This document shows positions 35,209-44,353 of a stretch of DNA of 64,000 nucleotides, piece after piece. The first letter of the stretch is position 1, and each line of letters begins with the position of its first letter. The notes beneath the pieces are model-generated. The model made no database searches. It was not told the origin of the DNA and saw only the letters and a list, made by a program, of their open reading frames with translations. A program made the translations under genes and the position numbers. Origin of the DNA: Comamonadaceae bacterium 2FH (lineage in GTDB: Bacteria > Pseudomonadota > Gammaproteobacteria > Burkholderiales > Burkholderiaceae_C); NCBI GenBank assembly GCA_005503335.1, contig SCMQ01000001.1:186001-250000 (forward strand), given 5' to 3'.

Positions 35209-36024
35209 TCAGGGCGCGCCCATTCGCTGCGAAACCTGCCGTGCCCTCGTCCGCAAAGCCTTCGCGATGGGTCCGTCAAGTTCGACATCGATCACGCCCG
35301 CCGGCCCCATCACCGTGATCACGCCCGCGATGGCACCCGCATGGTCGAACACCGGCGCGGACAGGCCATGCAGGCCAGGGTTGAGGTCTCCTCGCACCTG
35401 TGCCAGGCCATGCTCGCGCACATACTGGAAGAGAGCTTCCATCTGCTCCTTCGTGATCCGCGGTGTGCTGGACGGGCTGGCGCCCGGATGGGGCTTTCCT
35501 GCCAGTTCCTTGCGAAGGAACGGATCGGTGATGCTGCGCGGCATGTACGCACCGAACACCCTGCCGGTCGACGATGACAGGATTGGCATGACCGAGCCCG
35601 GGCGGCCGCTGATGATCAACGCATCGTTGGTTTCCTCGAAGCGGACGAAGGTCGGCCCGGCGGCGCCCCACACCGCGAGGCCGACGGTGTAGCCGACCTC
35701 GTCGCGCAGCTCGCCGAGCGTTTGTGCGCCCACGTTGACCACATGCAAGTGGCGCAGCGCTGCCAGGCCCAGCCGCACGGCCAGCGGTCCGAGCCGGTAT
35801 CCACCGGAGGCCGGATCGCGCTCGGCCAAGCCGCCCCGGCAGAAACTCACGAGGTAGCGATGCGCTTTGGGTGGCGGCATCTCGGCGCGCTCGGCCACCG
35901 TCTTGAGCATGAGCGGTTGGCCCATCTCCACCAGTGCGGAGAGGACGCGCAGCGCAGTGTCGACGGACTGGACGCCGCGGCCACTTTCCTCGTCAGCGCC
36001 ATCTTCGACCACCTTCTCGTCCAT
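35209..36024 (-). CDS. IclR-family transcriptional regulator (intact copy)
   Basis: A protein of 271 residues with GGAG before the ATG at 36022-36024. The N-terminal winged helix contains VQSVDTALRVLSALVEMGQP and TVAERAEMPPPKAHRYLVSF. The C-terminal effector domain ends with SAPVFDHAGAIAGVITVMGP and VSQRMGAP. This end is what the frameshifted copy at 4905-5727 lost. IclR proteins in catabolic loci usually respond to a pathway metabolite and may activate or repress. It lies upstream of LuxR copy 2 in the same orientation, the same pairing as in copy 1. Confidence 0.93.
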   Translation of the reverse strand: MDEKVVEDGADEESGRGVQSVDTALRVLSALVEMGQPLMLKTVAERAEMPPPKAHRYLVSFCRGGLAERDPASGGYRLGPLAVRLGLAALRHLHVVNVGAQTLGELRDEVGYTVGLAVWGAAGPTFVRFEETNDALIISGRPGSVMPILSSSTGRVFGAYMPRSITDPFLRKELAGKPHPGASPSSTPRITKEQMEALFQYVREHGLAQVRGDLNPGLHGLSAPVFDHAGAIAGVITVMGPAGVIDVELDGPIAKALRTRARQVSQRMGAP

Positions 36025-36132
36025 TGGGGACTCCGTCGCTGCTGCAGTTCTGGGGACGCGAGCCTACCATGCCGCATTCTCTCCAATGCGGACCCGGTAG
36101 CGGGCAAAGAGCGCGAACGGTTCAGACCTTCC

Positions 36133-36738
36133 CTAGCGGCGTGCCGCCGCAAGCAGACCCGCGAACTTGGCCACCCGCGCGCCCTGGTACCGCGCGGCAG
36201 CGAGTTTCTCAGGCGGCATGGGCTGCCCTCGCGGGTCGCTGTAGCTCACCCCATAGGGATTGCCACCCGCCGTGTACAACAGTTTGTCCGTGTAGCCCAT
36301 CGGCACGATGATCGAGCCCCAGTGGTAGAACGCGTTGTGCAGCGCGAGCAGGGTGGCTTCCTGCCCGCCATGCATATTGCCGGCGCCGGTGAACGCGGCT
36401 GCGGCCTTATCCTGCAGCTTGCCTTGGGCCCACAGCGGGCCCAGCGTGTCCATGAACTGCTTCAACTGGGCCGACGGAAGCCCGAAGCGCGTCGGTGTTC
36501 CGAATACGAACCCATCGGCCCAGTCGAGGTCATCCAGCGTCGCTTCCGGTATGTCCTTCACCGCTTCGAGGTGCGCGCCCCAGGCCGGCTTGGCTGCAAC
36601 GGCCTCGGGGCCGGCGAGCTCACGTACCTTGCGCAAACGTGTCTTCGCGCCCGCCTCGCGCGCGCCTTGCTCCACCGCATTGGCGATGGCCCAGGTGTTG
36701 CCGGTGCTGCTATAGCAGACGATCGTGATGTTCGGCAT
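36133..36738 (-). CDS. WrbA-like flavodoxin-fold NAD(P)H:quinone oxidoreductase
   Basis: A protein of 201 residues with the flavodoxin fold. The FMN phosphate loop reads YSSTGNTWAIANAVEQGARE; WADGFVFGTPTRFG and FTGAGNMHGGQEATLLALH are typical of WrbA. These enzymes reduce quinones by two electrons and limit redox cycling during aromatic breakdown. It is upstream of the IclR copy 2 gene on the same strand and may be controlled by it. It is head to head with the hydrolase operon at 36929. Confidence 0.92.
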   Translation of the reverse strand: MPNITIVCYSSTGNTWAIANAVEQGAREAGAKTRLRKVRELAGPEAVAAKPAWGAHLEAVKDIPEATLDDLDWADGFVFGTPTRFGLPSAQLKQFMDTLGPLWAQGKLQDKAAAAFTGAGNMHGGQEATLLALHNAFYHWGSIIVPMGYTDKLLYTAGGNPYGVSYSDPRGQPMPPEKLAAARYQGARVAKFAGLLAAARR

Positions 36739-36877
36739 CCGTGATTTTCCTTTCCTGCTGTTTGGTTGTGCTCACGCGGCCAACAGACTTTCTCCTCGAC
36801 CTGGAGCCAGGAAGGCGTGGAAGTCATGTGATGGGTCCTCGGCTTACTGACTGTCCCGCGAGGACCGCGGCGTGTCT

Positions 36878-36894
36878 GTCCCCTCCGGGGGGAC
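36878..36894. repeat. short GC palindrome between divergent genes
   Basis: GTCCCCTCCGGGGGGAC, one member of the dispersed GTCCCC/GGGGAC family. Here it lies 35 bases upstream of the hydrolase gene at 36929, in a promoter region rather than at a gene end, so a pure terminator role would not explain it. Confidence 0.6.
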
Positions 36895-36928
36895 TGCCGA
36901 GACCAGCGCTCACTCGTAGAGTGGGCAC

Positions 36929-38107
36929 ATGACCCAAGCATTCGACATCGAAACCGAGTGGTTGCACCTCCAGTACGAGGAACGCGCCACCTTCACCGAG
37001 ACCTATGGATTCTCCGGCAGCCAGGGGGCAGTGAACCTGGAGGGCATCCGTTTCCGGCCGCAAGGCCACGCCTCGGACACGCTGATGGTGTTCATGCACC
37101 CGGCATCCACGCTGCAGCTGTTGCCCGTGCCGCGTGCGATGGCCGCAACGGGCGCGCACGTGCTGTGCGCGGGCAGTCGCTACCAGCGCAACGACACCGC
37201 CCTCATCATGGAAAAGGTGTTCCTGGATCTGGGCGCTTACATCCGGCATGCCAAGGAGGTGTGGGGCTACAAGTACGTGGTGCTGGTCGGCTGGAGCGGC
37301 GGCGGTTCGCTGGCCGTGAGTTACCAGGCCGAAGCCGAAAACCCCAGCATCACGCACACGCCCGCGGGCGATCCCGTGAACTTGAAGGGCGCCGGCCTCA
37401 TCCCGGCGGACGCCGTCATCTACCAGGCAGCGCATCTGTCACGGGCGCATCTGCTGGCGGAGGCGATCGATCCGTCCGTACGCGACGAGGCGAACCCGGA
37501 TGACCGCGAGGTCGAACTCGACATCTACGACCCGCGCAATCCCAACCAGCCGCCGTACTCGCAGGAGTACATAGCCCGCTACCGCGCGGCCCAGCTCGCC
37601 CGCATGCGCCGCATCACATCCTGGGCCAAGGCCAAGTTGCAGGAACTGAAGGCACGCGGCACGGGCGAGATGGAGCGGCCGTTCATCGTCCACCGCACGC
37701 TGGCTGACCCGCGCTTCCTCGATCCCTCGCTCGATCCCAACGACCGCAAGCCGCGGTGGTGCTACATGGGCAATCCGGAGACGGTGAATACCGGTCCGGT
37801 GGGGCTGGCGCGCTTCACCACCTTGCGTTCCTGGCTGTCGCAATGGTCGCTCGACGACTCCTGCGGCAACGGACTCGAGAACGCGAGGCGCATGCGCGCG
37901 CCGCTGTTGGTGATCGAGAACAGCGCCGATGACGCCGTACCGCAGACGCATCCGAAGATGCTGTTCCAGGCCGCCGCGTCGCCCGACAAGACGTACCGGA
38001 TCATCAAGGGCGCGACACACTACTACGCGGGTCAGCCCGAGCTGATGAAGGAGGCGACGGCTTTGATCCGCGGCTGGCTGGTCGAGCGCGAGTTGCTGGA
38101 GGCCTGA
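36929..38107 (+). CDS. alpha/beta hydrolase of unknown substrate
   Basis: A protein of 392 residues, longer than simple esterases. The nucleophile elbow is VVLVGWSGGGSLAVSYQ (Ser in GWSGG), a late acid region is LVIENSADDAVPQ and the histidine is in IIKGATHYYAGQ. An unusual ~150-residue insertion between nucleophile and acid is rich in charged residues. The fold class is certain, the substrate is not. It heads a plus-strand operon with a thiolase and an acyl-CoA ligase, so hydrolysis of an ester, thioester or carbon-carbon bond in a side-chain degradation route is likely. Confidence 0.88.
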   Translation: MTQAFDIETEWLHLQYEERATFTETYGFSGSQGAVNLEGIRFRPQGHASDTLMVFMHPASTLQLLPVPRAMAATGAHVLCAGSRYQRNDTALIMEKVFLDLGAYIRHAKEVWGYKYVVLVGWSGGGSLAVSYQAEAENPSITHTPAGDPVNLKGAGLIPADAVIYQAAHLSRAHLLAEAIDPSVRDEANPDDREVELDIYDPRNPNQPPYSQEYIARYRAAQLARMRRITSWAKAKLQELKARGTGEMERPFIVHRTLADPRFLDPSLDPNDRKPRWCYMGNPETVNTGPVGLARFTTLRSWLSQWSLDDSCGNGLENARRMRAPLLVIENSADDAVPQTHPKMLFQAAASPDKTYRIIKGATHYYAGQPELMKEATALIRGWLVERELLEA

Positions 38108-38155
38108 AGCCCGCTGGCACCCTGATTTCGTTTACCTTCTTTGCAGAGGATAGCC

Positions 38156-39322
38156 ATGAGCAGCTCATACATCATTGGTTGGGGCCATACGCCCTTCGGC
38201 AAACTCGACAAGCTGGACCTGGAGCAGATGATCCGGGACGCGGTGCAGCCCGCACTGGATAGCGCCGGCCTCGAGCCCAAGGACATCGACGGCATCTTTG
38301 TTGGTCACTTCAATGCCGGCTTTGTCGGCCAGGACTTCACTGCATCGCTGCCGGCGGTCGCGATGCCCGAGTTCCGGCACACGCCTGCCGTGCGCACCGA
38401 GAATGCCTGCGCCACGGGGTCCGCGGCCATCTGGGCAGCCCTGGATGCCATGGCGGCGGGGCGCATGAAGCGCACCCTGGTGATCGGCATGGAGAAGATG
38501 AACGAGCTCACCACCCCGCAGGTGGCGGCCACGCTGATCAAGTGCTCCTACGTCAAGGAGGAGGGCACGGACCCGGCCGGCTTCGCAGGCATCTTCGGCG
38601 GCATCGCGACCAGGTACTTCGAGCGCTTCGGCGACCAGTCCGACGCGCTGGCCGCGATCTCGGCCAAGAACCACAGCAACGGCATGCACAACCCTTATGC
38701 CCACATGCGGCGCGACTTCGGCTTCGATTTCTGCCGCACGGCCTCGGACAAGAACCCCTTCGTGTCCGGCCCGTTGAAGCGCTCCGACTGTTCGCTCGTT
38801 TCCGATGGGGCAGCGGCTTTGGTGCTTTCGACGGAGCCTTTGCGCGGCGCGAAGGTTGCGCCGGTCCGCTGGCGCTCGCGCACGCAGGTCAATGATTTCC
38901 TGCCGATGTCGCGGCGCGACCCCACGCGTTTCGAAGGCGCAGCGCTCGCGTGGCAGAAGGGACTGGCATCCGCCGAAGCGAGGCTCGAAGACCTGTCGTT
39001 CGTGGAGACGCATGACTGCTTCACGATCGCGGAGATGCTCGAGTACGAGGCGATGGGGCTTGCGCCTCACGGGCAAGGCGCGCGCGTCATCCTCGATGGC
39101 GTGACGCGAATGGACGGCAAGCTGCCGGTCAACCCGTCCGGCGGCCTCAAGTCCAAGGGGCATCCCATTGGCGCCACCGGCGTCTCGCAGCACGTCATGG
39201 CGGCGATGCAGCTGTCGGGCACGGCAGGGGGCATGCAAGTGCAGGACGCGCGCGTCGGTGCCGTGTTCAACATGGGCGGCTCCGCCGTCGCCAGCTACCT
39301 GAGCATCCTGGAGTCGGCGTGA
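38156..39322 (+). CDS. thiolase-family acetyl-CoA acetyltransferase (SCP-x type)
   Basis: A protein of 388 residues with AGAGGA before the ATG at 38156. The nucleophilic Cys lies in VRTENACATGSAAIWAALDA; the C-terminal catalytic motifs are THDCFTIAEMLEYE and PSGGLKSKGHPIGATGVSQH. SCP-x thiolases cleave 3-oxoacyl-CoAs with branched or ring-derived side chains; some relatives do aldol or lipid-transfer-linked steps. Its stop overlaps the GTG start of the ligase gene, so the two act in one pathway, probably removing acetyl-CoA after activation by the ligase. Confidence 0.93.
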   Translation: MSSSYIIGWGHTPFGKLDKLDLEQMIRDAVQPALDSAGLEPKDIDGIFVGHFNAGFVGQDFTASLPAVAMPEFRHTPAVRTENACATGSAAIWAALDAMAAGRMKRTLVIGMEKMNELTTPQVAATLIKCSYVKEEGTDPAGFAGIFGGIATRYFERFGDQSDALAAISAKNHSNGMHNPYAHMRRDFGFDFCRTASDKNPFVSGPLKRSDCSLVSDGAAALVLSTEPLRGAKVAPVRWRSRTQVNDFLPMSRRDPTRFEGAALAWQKGLASAEARLEDLSFVETHDCFTIAEMLEYEAMGLAPHGQGARVILDGVTRMDGKLPVNPSGGLKSKGHPIGATGVSQHVMAAMQLSGTAGGMQVQDARVGAVFNMGGSAVASYLSILESA

Positions 39323-40899
39323 ACCCTGCGCAGGTCATGAACCTCGGGCAGCTGCTCACGCAGACCGCCCGGTTGTTTCCGGACCGCCCTGCATTGTTCC
39401 GAGGCGAACAGACCTGGACCTGGGCCGAGCTCGAGCAGCGCGTGGCTGCCATGGTCGCCGCGTTGCGCGGGCTCGGCATTCGCAAGGGCGATCGCATTCT
39501 CGTGCAGTCGCGCAACAACGTGCAGATGTTCGAGAGCTGCTGGATCGCGTTTCGCCTCGGCTGTGTCTGGGTGCCCACCAATTTCCGGCTGACGCCGCCG
39601 GAGGTGGCCTACCTGGGGGCGTCCAGCGGGGCGACCACGATGATCGTGGAAGACGCGTTCGCGGCCCATGCCGACGCGGTGCGTGCCGCGGCCCCAGGGC
39701 TGAAGCACATCATCACGATCGGCGAGCCCCGAACGGGTGAGCACAGCTATGAGCAGCTCGTCCGCAGCTACCTGGGGGCGAAAGCCGAGCACGAAACTGT
39801 CGCCCATGACGACCCGCTTTGGTTCTTTTACACCTCCGGCACAACCGGCCGCCCCAAAGCCGGCGTGCTGACGCATGGGCAGATGGCTTTCGTGGTGACC
39901 AACCACCTGGCCGACCTGATCCCCGGCACGACTGAGCGAGACTGCTCCATTGCGGTGGCGCCGTTGTCGCACGGCGCGGGAATCCATGCATTGGTGAACG
40001 TGGCGCGGGGTGCAGCCACGGTGCTCCTGCCGGGAGAAAAGCTGGACCCCGAGGCGTTCTGGCAGGCGGTGGAGAAGCATCGCGTGACCAACCTGTTCAC
40101 GGTGCCGACCATCGTCAAGATGCTGGTGGAGCATCCGACCGTGGACCGCTACGACCACTCCAGCCTGCGCTACATGATCTATGCCGGGGCGCCGATGTAC
40201 CGCGCCGACCAGAAGCTCGCGCTGCAGAAACTGGGCAAGGTGCTGGTGCAGTACTTCGGTCTCGGTGAAGTCACGGGCAACATCACGGTGCTGCCGCCAG
40301 ACATGCATTCGGCCGGCGACGACGATCCGAACGCGAATGTCGGATCGTGTGGTCGTCCGCGCACCGGCATGGAGGTGGCGATTCTCGATGCCGAGCTCAA
40401 GCCGGTCGGCGTAGGCCAGGTGGGCGAGATTTGCGTGCGCGGACCGGCGGTGTTTTCGGGCTATCACGACAATCCGGAAGCGACTGCACATGCGCTGCGC
40501 GGCGGATGGTTCCATACTGGCGACCTCGGCAAGATGGACGAACGTGGATTGCTGTACATCACCGGTCGCGAGTCGGACATGTACATCTCCGGCGGCTCGA
40601 ACGTCTACCCGCGTGAAGTGGAAGAGGTCTTGTTGACGCATCCGGCGGTGGCCGAAGTCGCGGTGCTCGGCGTACCCGACCCCAAGTGGGGCGAAGTCGG
40701 CGTGGCAGTGGTAGTCCGGCGTGAGGGCGCACAGCTTGATGGCGACGCGCTGCTCGCCCATCTTGAAGGCCGCTGTGCGCGCTATCGCTGGCCGCACCAT
40801 GTGGTCTTCTGGGACAACCTGCCGAAATCGGGCTACGGGAAGATCGCCAAGAAGGACATTCGGCAGCAGCTCTTCGAGCGCGGAGACTTGCGGGCGTGA
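39319..40899 (+). CDS. acyl-CoA synthetase (AMP-forming ligase)
   Basis: A protein of 526 residues from a GTG at 39319 (an ATG at 39337 is also possible). Adenylation motifs are in order: the phosphate loop WFFYTSGTTGRPKAGVLTHG, YFGLGEVTGNITVLPP, WFHTGDLGKMDERGLLYITG, RESDMYISGGSNVYPREVEE and the catalytic lysine in PKSGYGKIAKKD. It activates a carboxylic acid to its CoA ester. Similarity is to medium/long or aryl-acid ligases (FadD3-like), but the acid is unknown. It closes the hydrolase-thiolase-ligase operon and converges on the MarR gene. Confidence 0.93.
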   Translation: MNPAQVMNLGQLLTQTARLFPDRPALFRGEQTWTWAELEQRVAAMVAALRGLGIRKGDRILVQSRNNVQMFESCWIAFRLGCVWVPTNFRLTPPEVAYLGASSGATTMIVEDAFAAHADAVRAAAPGLKHIITIGEPRTGEHSYEQLVRSYLGAKAEHETVAHDDPLWFFYTSGTTGRPKAGVLTHGQMAFVVTNHLADLIPGTTERDCSIAVAPLSHGAGIHALVNVARGAATVLLPGEKLDPEAFWQAVEKHRVTNLFTVPTIVKMLVEHPTVDRYDHSSLRYMIYAGAPMYRADQKLALQKLGKVLVQYFGLGEVTGNITVLPPDMHSAGDDDPNANVGSCGRPRTGMEVAILDAELKPVGVGQVGEICVRGPAVFSGYHDNPEATAHALRGGWFHTGDLGKMDERGLLYITGRESDMYISGGSNVYPREVEEVLLTHPAVAEVAVLGVPDPKWGEVGVAVVVRREGAQLDGDALLAHLEGRCARYRWPHHVVFWDNLPKSGYGKIAKKDIRQQLFERGDLRA

Positions 40900-40920
40900 A
40901 CGCGCCACGCCGTAGGCACT

Positions 40921-41430
40921 TCAATTGGTCGCTGGCTTCCGCTTTTCAGGCGAAGAACTCTGTGCCTGGCGCCTGCTTGTCGGTGACCCGCGACCCACAC
41001 GGCGCACCGCGCCGACGTTGTCGAACATGCGCCACATCATCGCGACCAGGATCTCCTTCTCCTCCTTGGAAAAGCCTGCAAGCAACGCATCTTCCCGCGC
41101 CAAGGCCACCTTGCACACATCGTCGTGAAGCTTGTTTCCGGCCGGAGTGAGGCGGTACTCGACCTTACGCAGCCCCTGCGGGCGGGTCTCCAACCATCCT
41201 TGCTCAACCAGAAATGCCGCGGCGCGGCTGACAGCCGCCTTATCCAAACCCATCAGCTCGCACGCCTGAGACGCTGTCGACCACGGATAAAGCTTGAAGA
41301 ATGACAGCAAGCGCCAGTCGGTGACCGAAACGCCAAAACGCTCGCGATAGACGTTCGAGGCGCTGCTGGATATGTTGTTGGACAACCGGAGAAGCAGTCC
41401 CGGAACATAGTTGTCGAGATCTAGTTTCAT
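40921..41430 (-). CDS. MarR-family transcriptional regulator
   Basis: A protein of 169 residues from the ATG at 41428-41430. The winged helix has VTDWRLLSFFKLYPWSTASQ, then ACELMGLDKAAVSRAAAFLV and the wing GLRKVEYRLTPAGNKL, typical of MarR repressors. It lies downstream of the esterase gene on the same strand. The divergent promoter at 42514-42572 holds two palindromes of MarR type, so it very likely represses both the esterase/MarR unit and the monooxygenase/TRAP unit until a ligand binds. Confidence 0.92.
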   Translation of the reverse strand: MKLDLDNYVPGLLLRLSNNISSSASNVYRERFGVSVTDWRLLSFFKLYPWSTASQACELMGLDKAAVSRAAAFLVEQGWLETRPQGLRKVEYRLTPAGNKLHDDVCKVALAREDALLAGFSKEEKEILVAMMWRMFDNVGAVRRVGRGSPTSRRQAQSSSPEKRKPATN

Positions 41431-41483
41431 AGAGTCAGTGGGTTCGAGAAATCCCCGGATGGGGCAGACAGGCGCTGTCGATC

Positions 41484-42407
41484 TCACGCGTTGCGGATCG
41501 CTGCCGTTATTTTCTCAAATGCGGACCGGGCGGACGGTGCAAAGTTGATCATCGCCAGAAAGCCATGCACCAACCCTTCGCATCGGACGACCTCGCATGC
41601 ATTGCCCGCGGCGGCGAGAAGGCGCCCATACTGCTCGCCCTCGTCACGCAACGGATCACATTCCGCCGTCAGGACAAGAACCTTGCCCAAGCCGGCAAGG
41701 TCGGCAGCGGCGCTGGGGCTGGCGTCCGCATGCGTGCGCAGTTCGTTGCGCGGGCAATACTGGTCCCAAAACCAGCGCATGTCCTGCTCACCGAGGAGAA
41801 ATCCTTTTCTGTAGTCGCGGTAGCTTTGGGTGTCGAACCCGGCCGCGGCGACAGGATAGACCAGCACCTGCAGATCCACGGCGCGCTTGCCGGGATCACC
41901 GCGGTGATGGCGCGTCGCGACCGTGGCGAGTGTCGCCCCGGCGCTGTCACCCATGGCGACAAGCTTTTGCAGCGGCTCTCCCAACAGCCGCGACCCATGC
42001 TCCGCCGCGAACGTAAGCGCCGCACGCGCGTCGTGCACGGGGGTCGGATAAGGATGCTCAGGTGCGAGTCGATAGTCGACCGAGAGCACGGCGAACCCGC
42101 TTTCCGCCGCCAGGGTCGCCGTGAATGGATCGTAGTCGTCCACCGACCCCAGCACCCAGCCGCCGCCGTGGAAGAAGACGATGAGTCCGGCGGCGCCGCC
42201 GGCCGGTTTGTAGAGCCGGGCTGGAACGGCAAAGCCGTCGGATGACGGGATGGTCAGGTCACGGTTGCGCGTGCCGGCCGGCGCCGACCCGAACAGGCTC
42301 TTCATCATCGTTGGAAACGCGCGGGCCTCTTGCGGCGTGCATTGCGAGAAGGGCTTGCGGCCGGCTTGCTGAACGCGCTCGAGAAGGTCTTGGATCTGCT
42401 GGTCCAT
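41484..42407 (-). CDS. HSL-family esterase/lipase (alpha/beta hydrolase)
   Basis: A protein of 307 residues. It has the oxyanion motif LIVFFHGGGWVLGSVDDYDP, the nucleophile VAMGDSAGATLAT, the acid in LVLTAECDPLRDEGEQYGRL and His in CEGLVHGFLAMINF, all typical of the hormone-sensitive-lipase family. The start at 42405-42407 is preferred; a longer frame reaches 42503. Facing a Baeyer-Villiger monooxygenase, the natural reaction would be hydrolysis of the ester or lactone made by that enzyme. It shares the operator region with the monooxygenase. Confidence 0.92.
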   Translation of the reverse strand: MDQQIQDLLERVQQAGRKPFSQCTPQEARAFPTMMKSLFGSAPAGTRNRDLTIPSSDGFAVPARLYKPAGGAAGLIVFFHGGGWVLGSVDDYDPFTATLAAESGFAVLSVDYRLAPEHPYPTPVHDARAALTFAAEHGSRLLGEPLQKLVAMGDSAGATLATVATRHHRGDPGKRAVDLQVLVYPVAAAGFDTQSYRDYRKGFLLGEQDMRWFWDQYCPRNELRTHADASPSAAADLAGLGKVLVLTAECDPLRDEGEQYGRLLAAAGNACEVVRCEGLVHGFLAMINFAPSARSAFEKITAAIRNA

Positions 42408-42513
42408 CTTTTTTGGTTTGTACAAAGAGGGGGTGGAGCTCACCCGTTGATGCGTGAAATCCTTTGAGGCGCGCAGCTCCCCGTGCCGCGCGCGGAGAGC
42501 CATTCAAACGCAC

Positions 42514-42572
42514 CTAGGTTGATATATCAACCTAGTACAAACCAGTAGACCATGAGGTTGATGTGTCAACCT
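42514..42572. promoter_or_regulatory. two MarR-type operators in the divergent promoter
   Basis: A perfect 22-bp palindrome at 42514-42535 has the half CTAGGTTGATA and its exact complement. A second, AGGTTGATGTGTCAACCT, lies at 42555-42572 with 7-bp arms. Their centres are 39 bp apart. Both share AGGTTGA/TCAACCT, so one protein should bind both; the MarR gene at 40921-41430 is the obvious candidate. Confidence 0.85.
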
Positions 42573-42661
42573 AACAGAATTAGAATTCATGCAAACGCTA
42601 CTCGTGGCGCAGGCTGCGCAGGATGGCATTTGATCCACGCCTGCCATTGAAAAGGAATCGA

Positions 42662-44353
42662 ATGGGCATTCAGGGTAAATACGACATGCTGATCGTCGGC
42701 GCTGGCTTCGCCGGGCTGTACCAGCTTTACCGCGCAAGGGAGATGGGGCTGCGCACGCGCGTTCTCGAAGCGGGCGACGGCGTCGGCGGCACGTGGTTCT
42801 GGAACCGCTACCCTGGCGCACGATGCGACGTCGAGAGTCTCGATTATTCCTACTCATTCAGCCCGGAGCTGGAGCAGGAGTGGAGCTGGTCCGAGCGATA
42901 CGCGCCGCAGGAGGAGATCCTGCGCTACATCAACCATGTGGCCGACCGATTCTCGCTGCGTCCGGACATCCAGCTGAACACGCGCGTGACCGCGGCCAGT
43001 TTCGAGGATGAAGAGGGGCAATGGGAAGTGACGACCGAGGCGGGCGAACGCTTTGCCGCCACGTACCTGGTGATGGCCACCGGCGCCCTGTCGCTGCCGC
43101 AGCGTCCCAAGCTGGACGGCTTGGGCAGCTTCGCCGGCGCGGTCTATCACAGCGCGCAGTGGCCCAAGGAGGGCGTCGACTTCACCGGAAAGCGCGTCGC
43201 AGTCATCGGCACCGGTTCCAGTGGCGTGCAGATGACTCCCGTCATCGCCGAGCAGGCTGCGCAGCTCACCGTCTTCCAGCGCACGGCGAACTTCAGCGTG
43301 CCGGCGCACAACGTCGCCTTCACGCCGGAAGCGCTGCGGGCCGCCAAGGCACGGTACCCAGAGCGCCGCATCTTGGGCCGCGAGGCGATCACGGGCCAGT
43401 TCCTGAACGCGAACACTAAGACGGCCGCCGAAATGACCGACGAGGAAAAACTCGCGGAACTGGAATATCGCTGGAAGGGCGCGGGAGGAGGGTTCCGGAT
43501 GCTGCGTACCTTCGCCGACCAGATGAGCAACGAACAGACGAACAGGATGGTCGCCGAGTTCGTCCGCGCCAAGATCCGCGCCAAGATCAAGGACCCGCGG
43601 AAGGCGGAACTGCTGTGCCCGAGGGACAACCTCCCCTTCGGCGCCAAGCGGCTGAGCGTCGACTCGCATTACTACGAGACCTTCAACCGGGACAACGTCG
43701 ACATTGTTGACGTCCAGGCCACGCCGATCGTCGCGGCCACGCCGCACGGCCTGCGCACCACCGAGCGTGAGTACGATTTCGACGCGGTCATCTTCGCAAC
43801 CGGCTTCGACGCGATGACCGGTGCACTGCTCGCGATCGACATCCGTGGATCCGGCGGAGTGCCGCTACGCGAGCGCTGGAAGGATGGGCCCGTGGCCTAC
43901 CTGGGCCTGGGCATTGCCGGCTATCCGAACATGTTCGTCATCGCCGGCCCGGGCAGCCCCTCGGTGCTGAGCAACGTGGTGCACTCCATTGAAACTCACG
44001 TCGATTGGATCATGCGGCTCATCAGAAGGATGTACGCCGACGGATTGAAGCGCGTCGAGGCGACGAGAGAGGCCGAGGCGGGTTGGGTCCAGCTCTGTGC
44101 GGACGAGGCTGACAAGACCCTGTATACCCGTGCGAATTCCTGGTATGTCGGCGCGAACATCCCCGGCAAGCCCCGAGTGTTCATGGCGTTCGTCTCCGGG
44201 GTGCCTACGTACAGGCGAATCATCGAGCGCGTCGAAGCCAACGACTATGAAGGCTTCAAGTTTGCATCGGACGCGCAGTCCGGCGAACTGGTCCGCTCAT
44301 CCACTGCCTGCGCGAATACCCGCTCAGGCAATCACCACGCGAGGAGACAGTGA
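42662..44353 (+). CDS. Baeyer-Villiger monooxygenase (FAD, NADPH)
   Basis: A protein of 563 residues; AAAGGA lies before the ATG at 42662. FAD motif GAGFAG is at residues 13-18, a second dinucleotide fold is VAVIGTGSSGVQMTPV. The Baeyer-Villiger fingerprint FxGxxxHxxxW is present as FAGAVYHSAQWP. The size and the NRYPGARCDVESLDYSYSFS region match cyclohexanone- and phenylacetone-type enzymes. It inserts oxygen next to a ketone to give an ester or lactone. The esterase on the other side of the shared operators would hydrolyse it. Its stop overlaps the dctP start, so ketone oxidation is coupled to a TRAP uptake system. Confidence 0.94.
   Translation: MGIQGKYDMLIVGAGFAGLYQLYRAREMGLRTRVLEAGDGVGGTWFWNRYPGARCDVESLDYSYSFSPELEQEWSWSERYAPQEEILRYINHVADRFSLRPDIQLNTRVTAASFEDEEGQWEVTTEAGERFAATYLVMATGALSLPQRPKLDGLGSFAGAVYHSAQWPKEGVDFTGKRVAVIGTGSSGVQMTPVIAEQAAQLTVFQRTANFSVPAHNVAFTPEALRAAKARYPERRILGREAITGQFLNANTKTAAEMTDEEKLAELEYRWKGAGGGFRMLRTFADQMSNEQTNRMVAEFVRAKIRAKIKDPRKAELLCPRDNLPFGAKRLSVDSHYYETFNRDNVDIVDVQATPIVAATPHGLRTTEREYDFDAVIFATGFDAMTGALLAIDIRGSGGVPLRERWKDGPVAYLGLGIAGYPNMFVIAGPGSPSVLSNVVHSIETHVDWIMRLIRRMYADGLKRVEATREAEAGWVQLCADEADKTLYTRANSWYVGANIPGKPRVFMAFVSGVPTYRRIIERVEANDYEGFKFASDAQSGELVRSSTACANTRSGNHHARRQ

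Noticed and set aside
39295-40908. A 537-codon minus-strand frame opposite the acyl-CoA ligase
   Set aside because: The plus strand carries all adenylation motifs in order; the minus frame has no recognisable domain.
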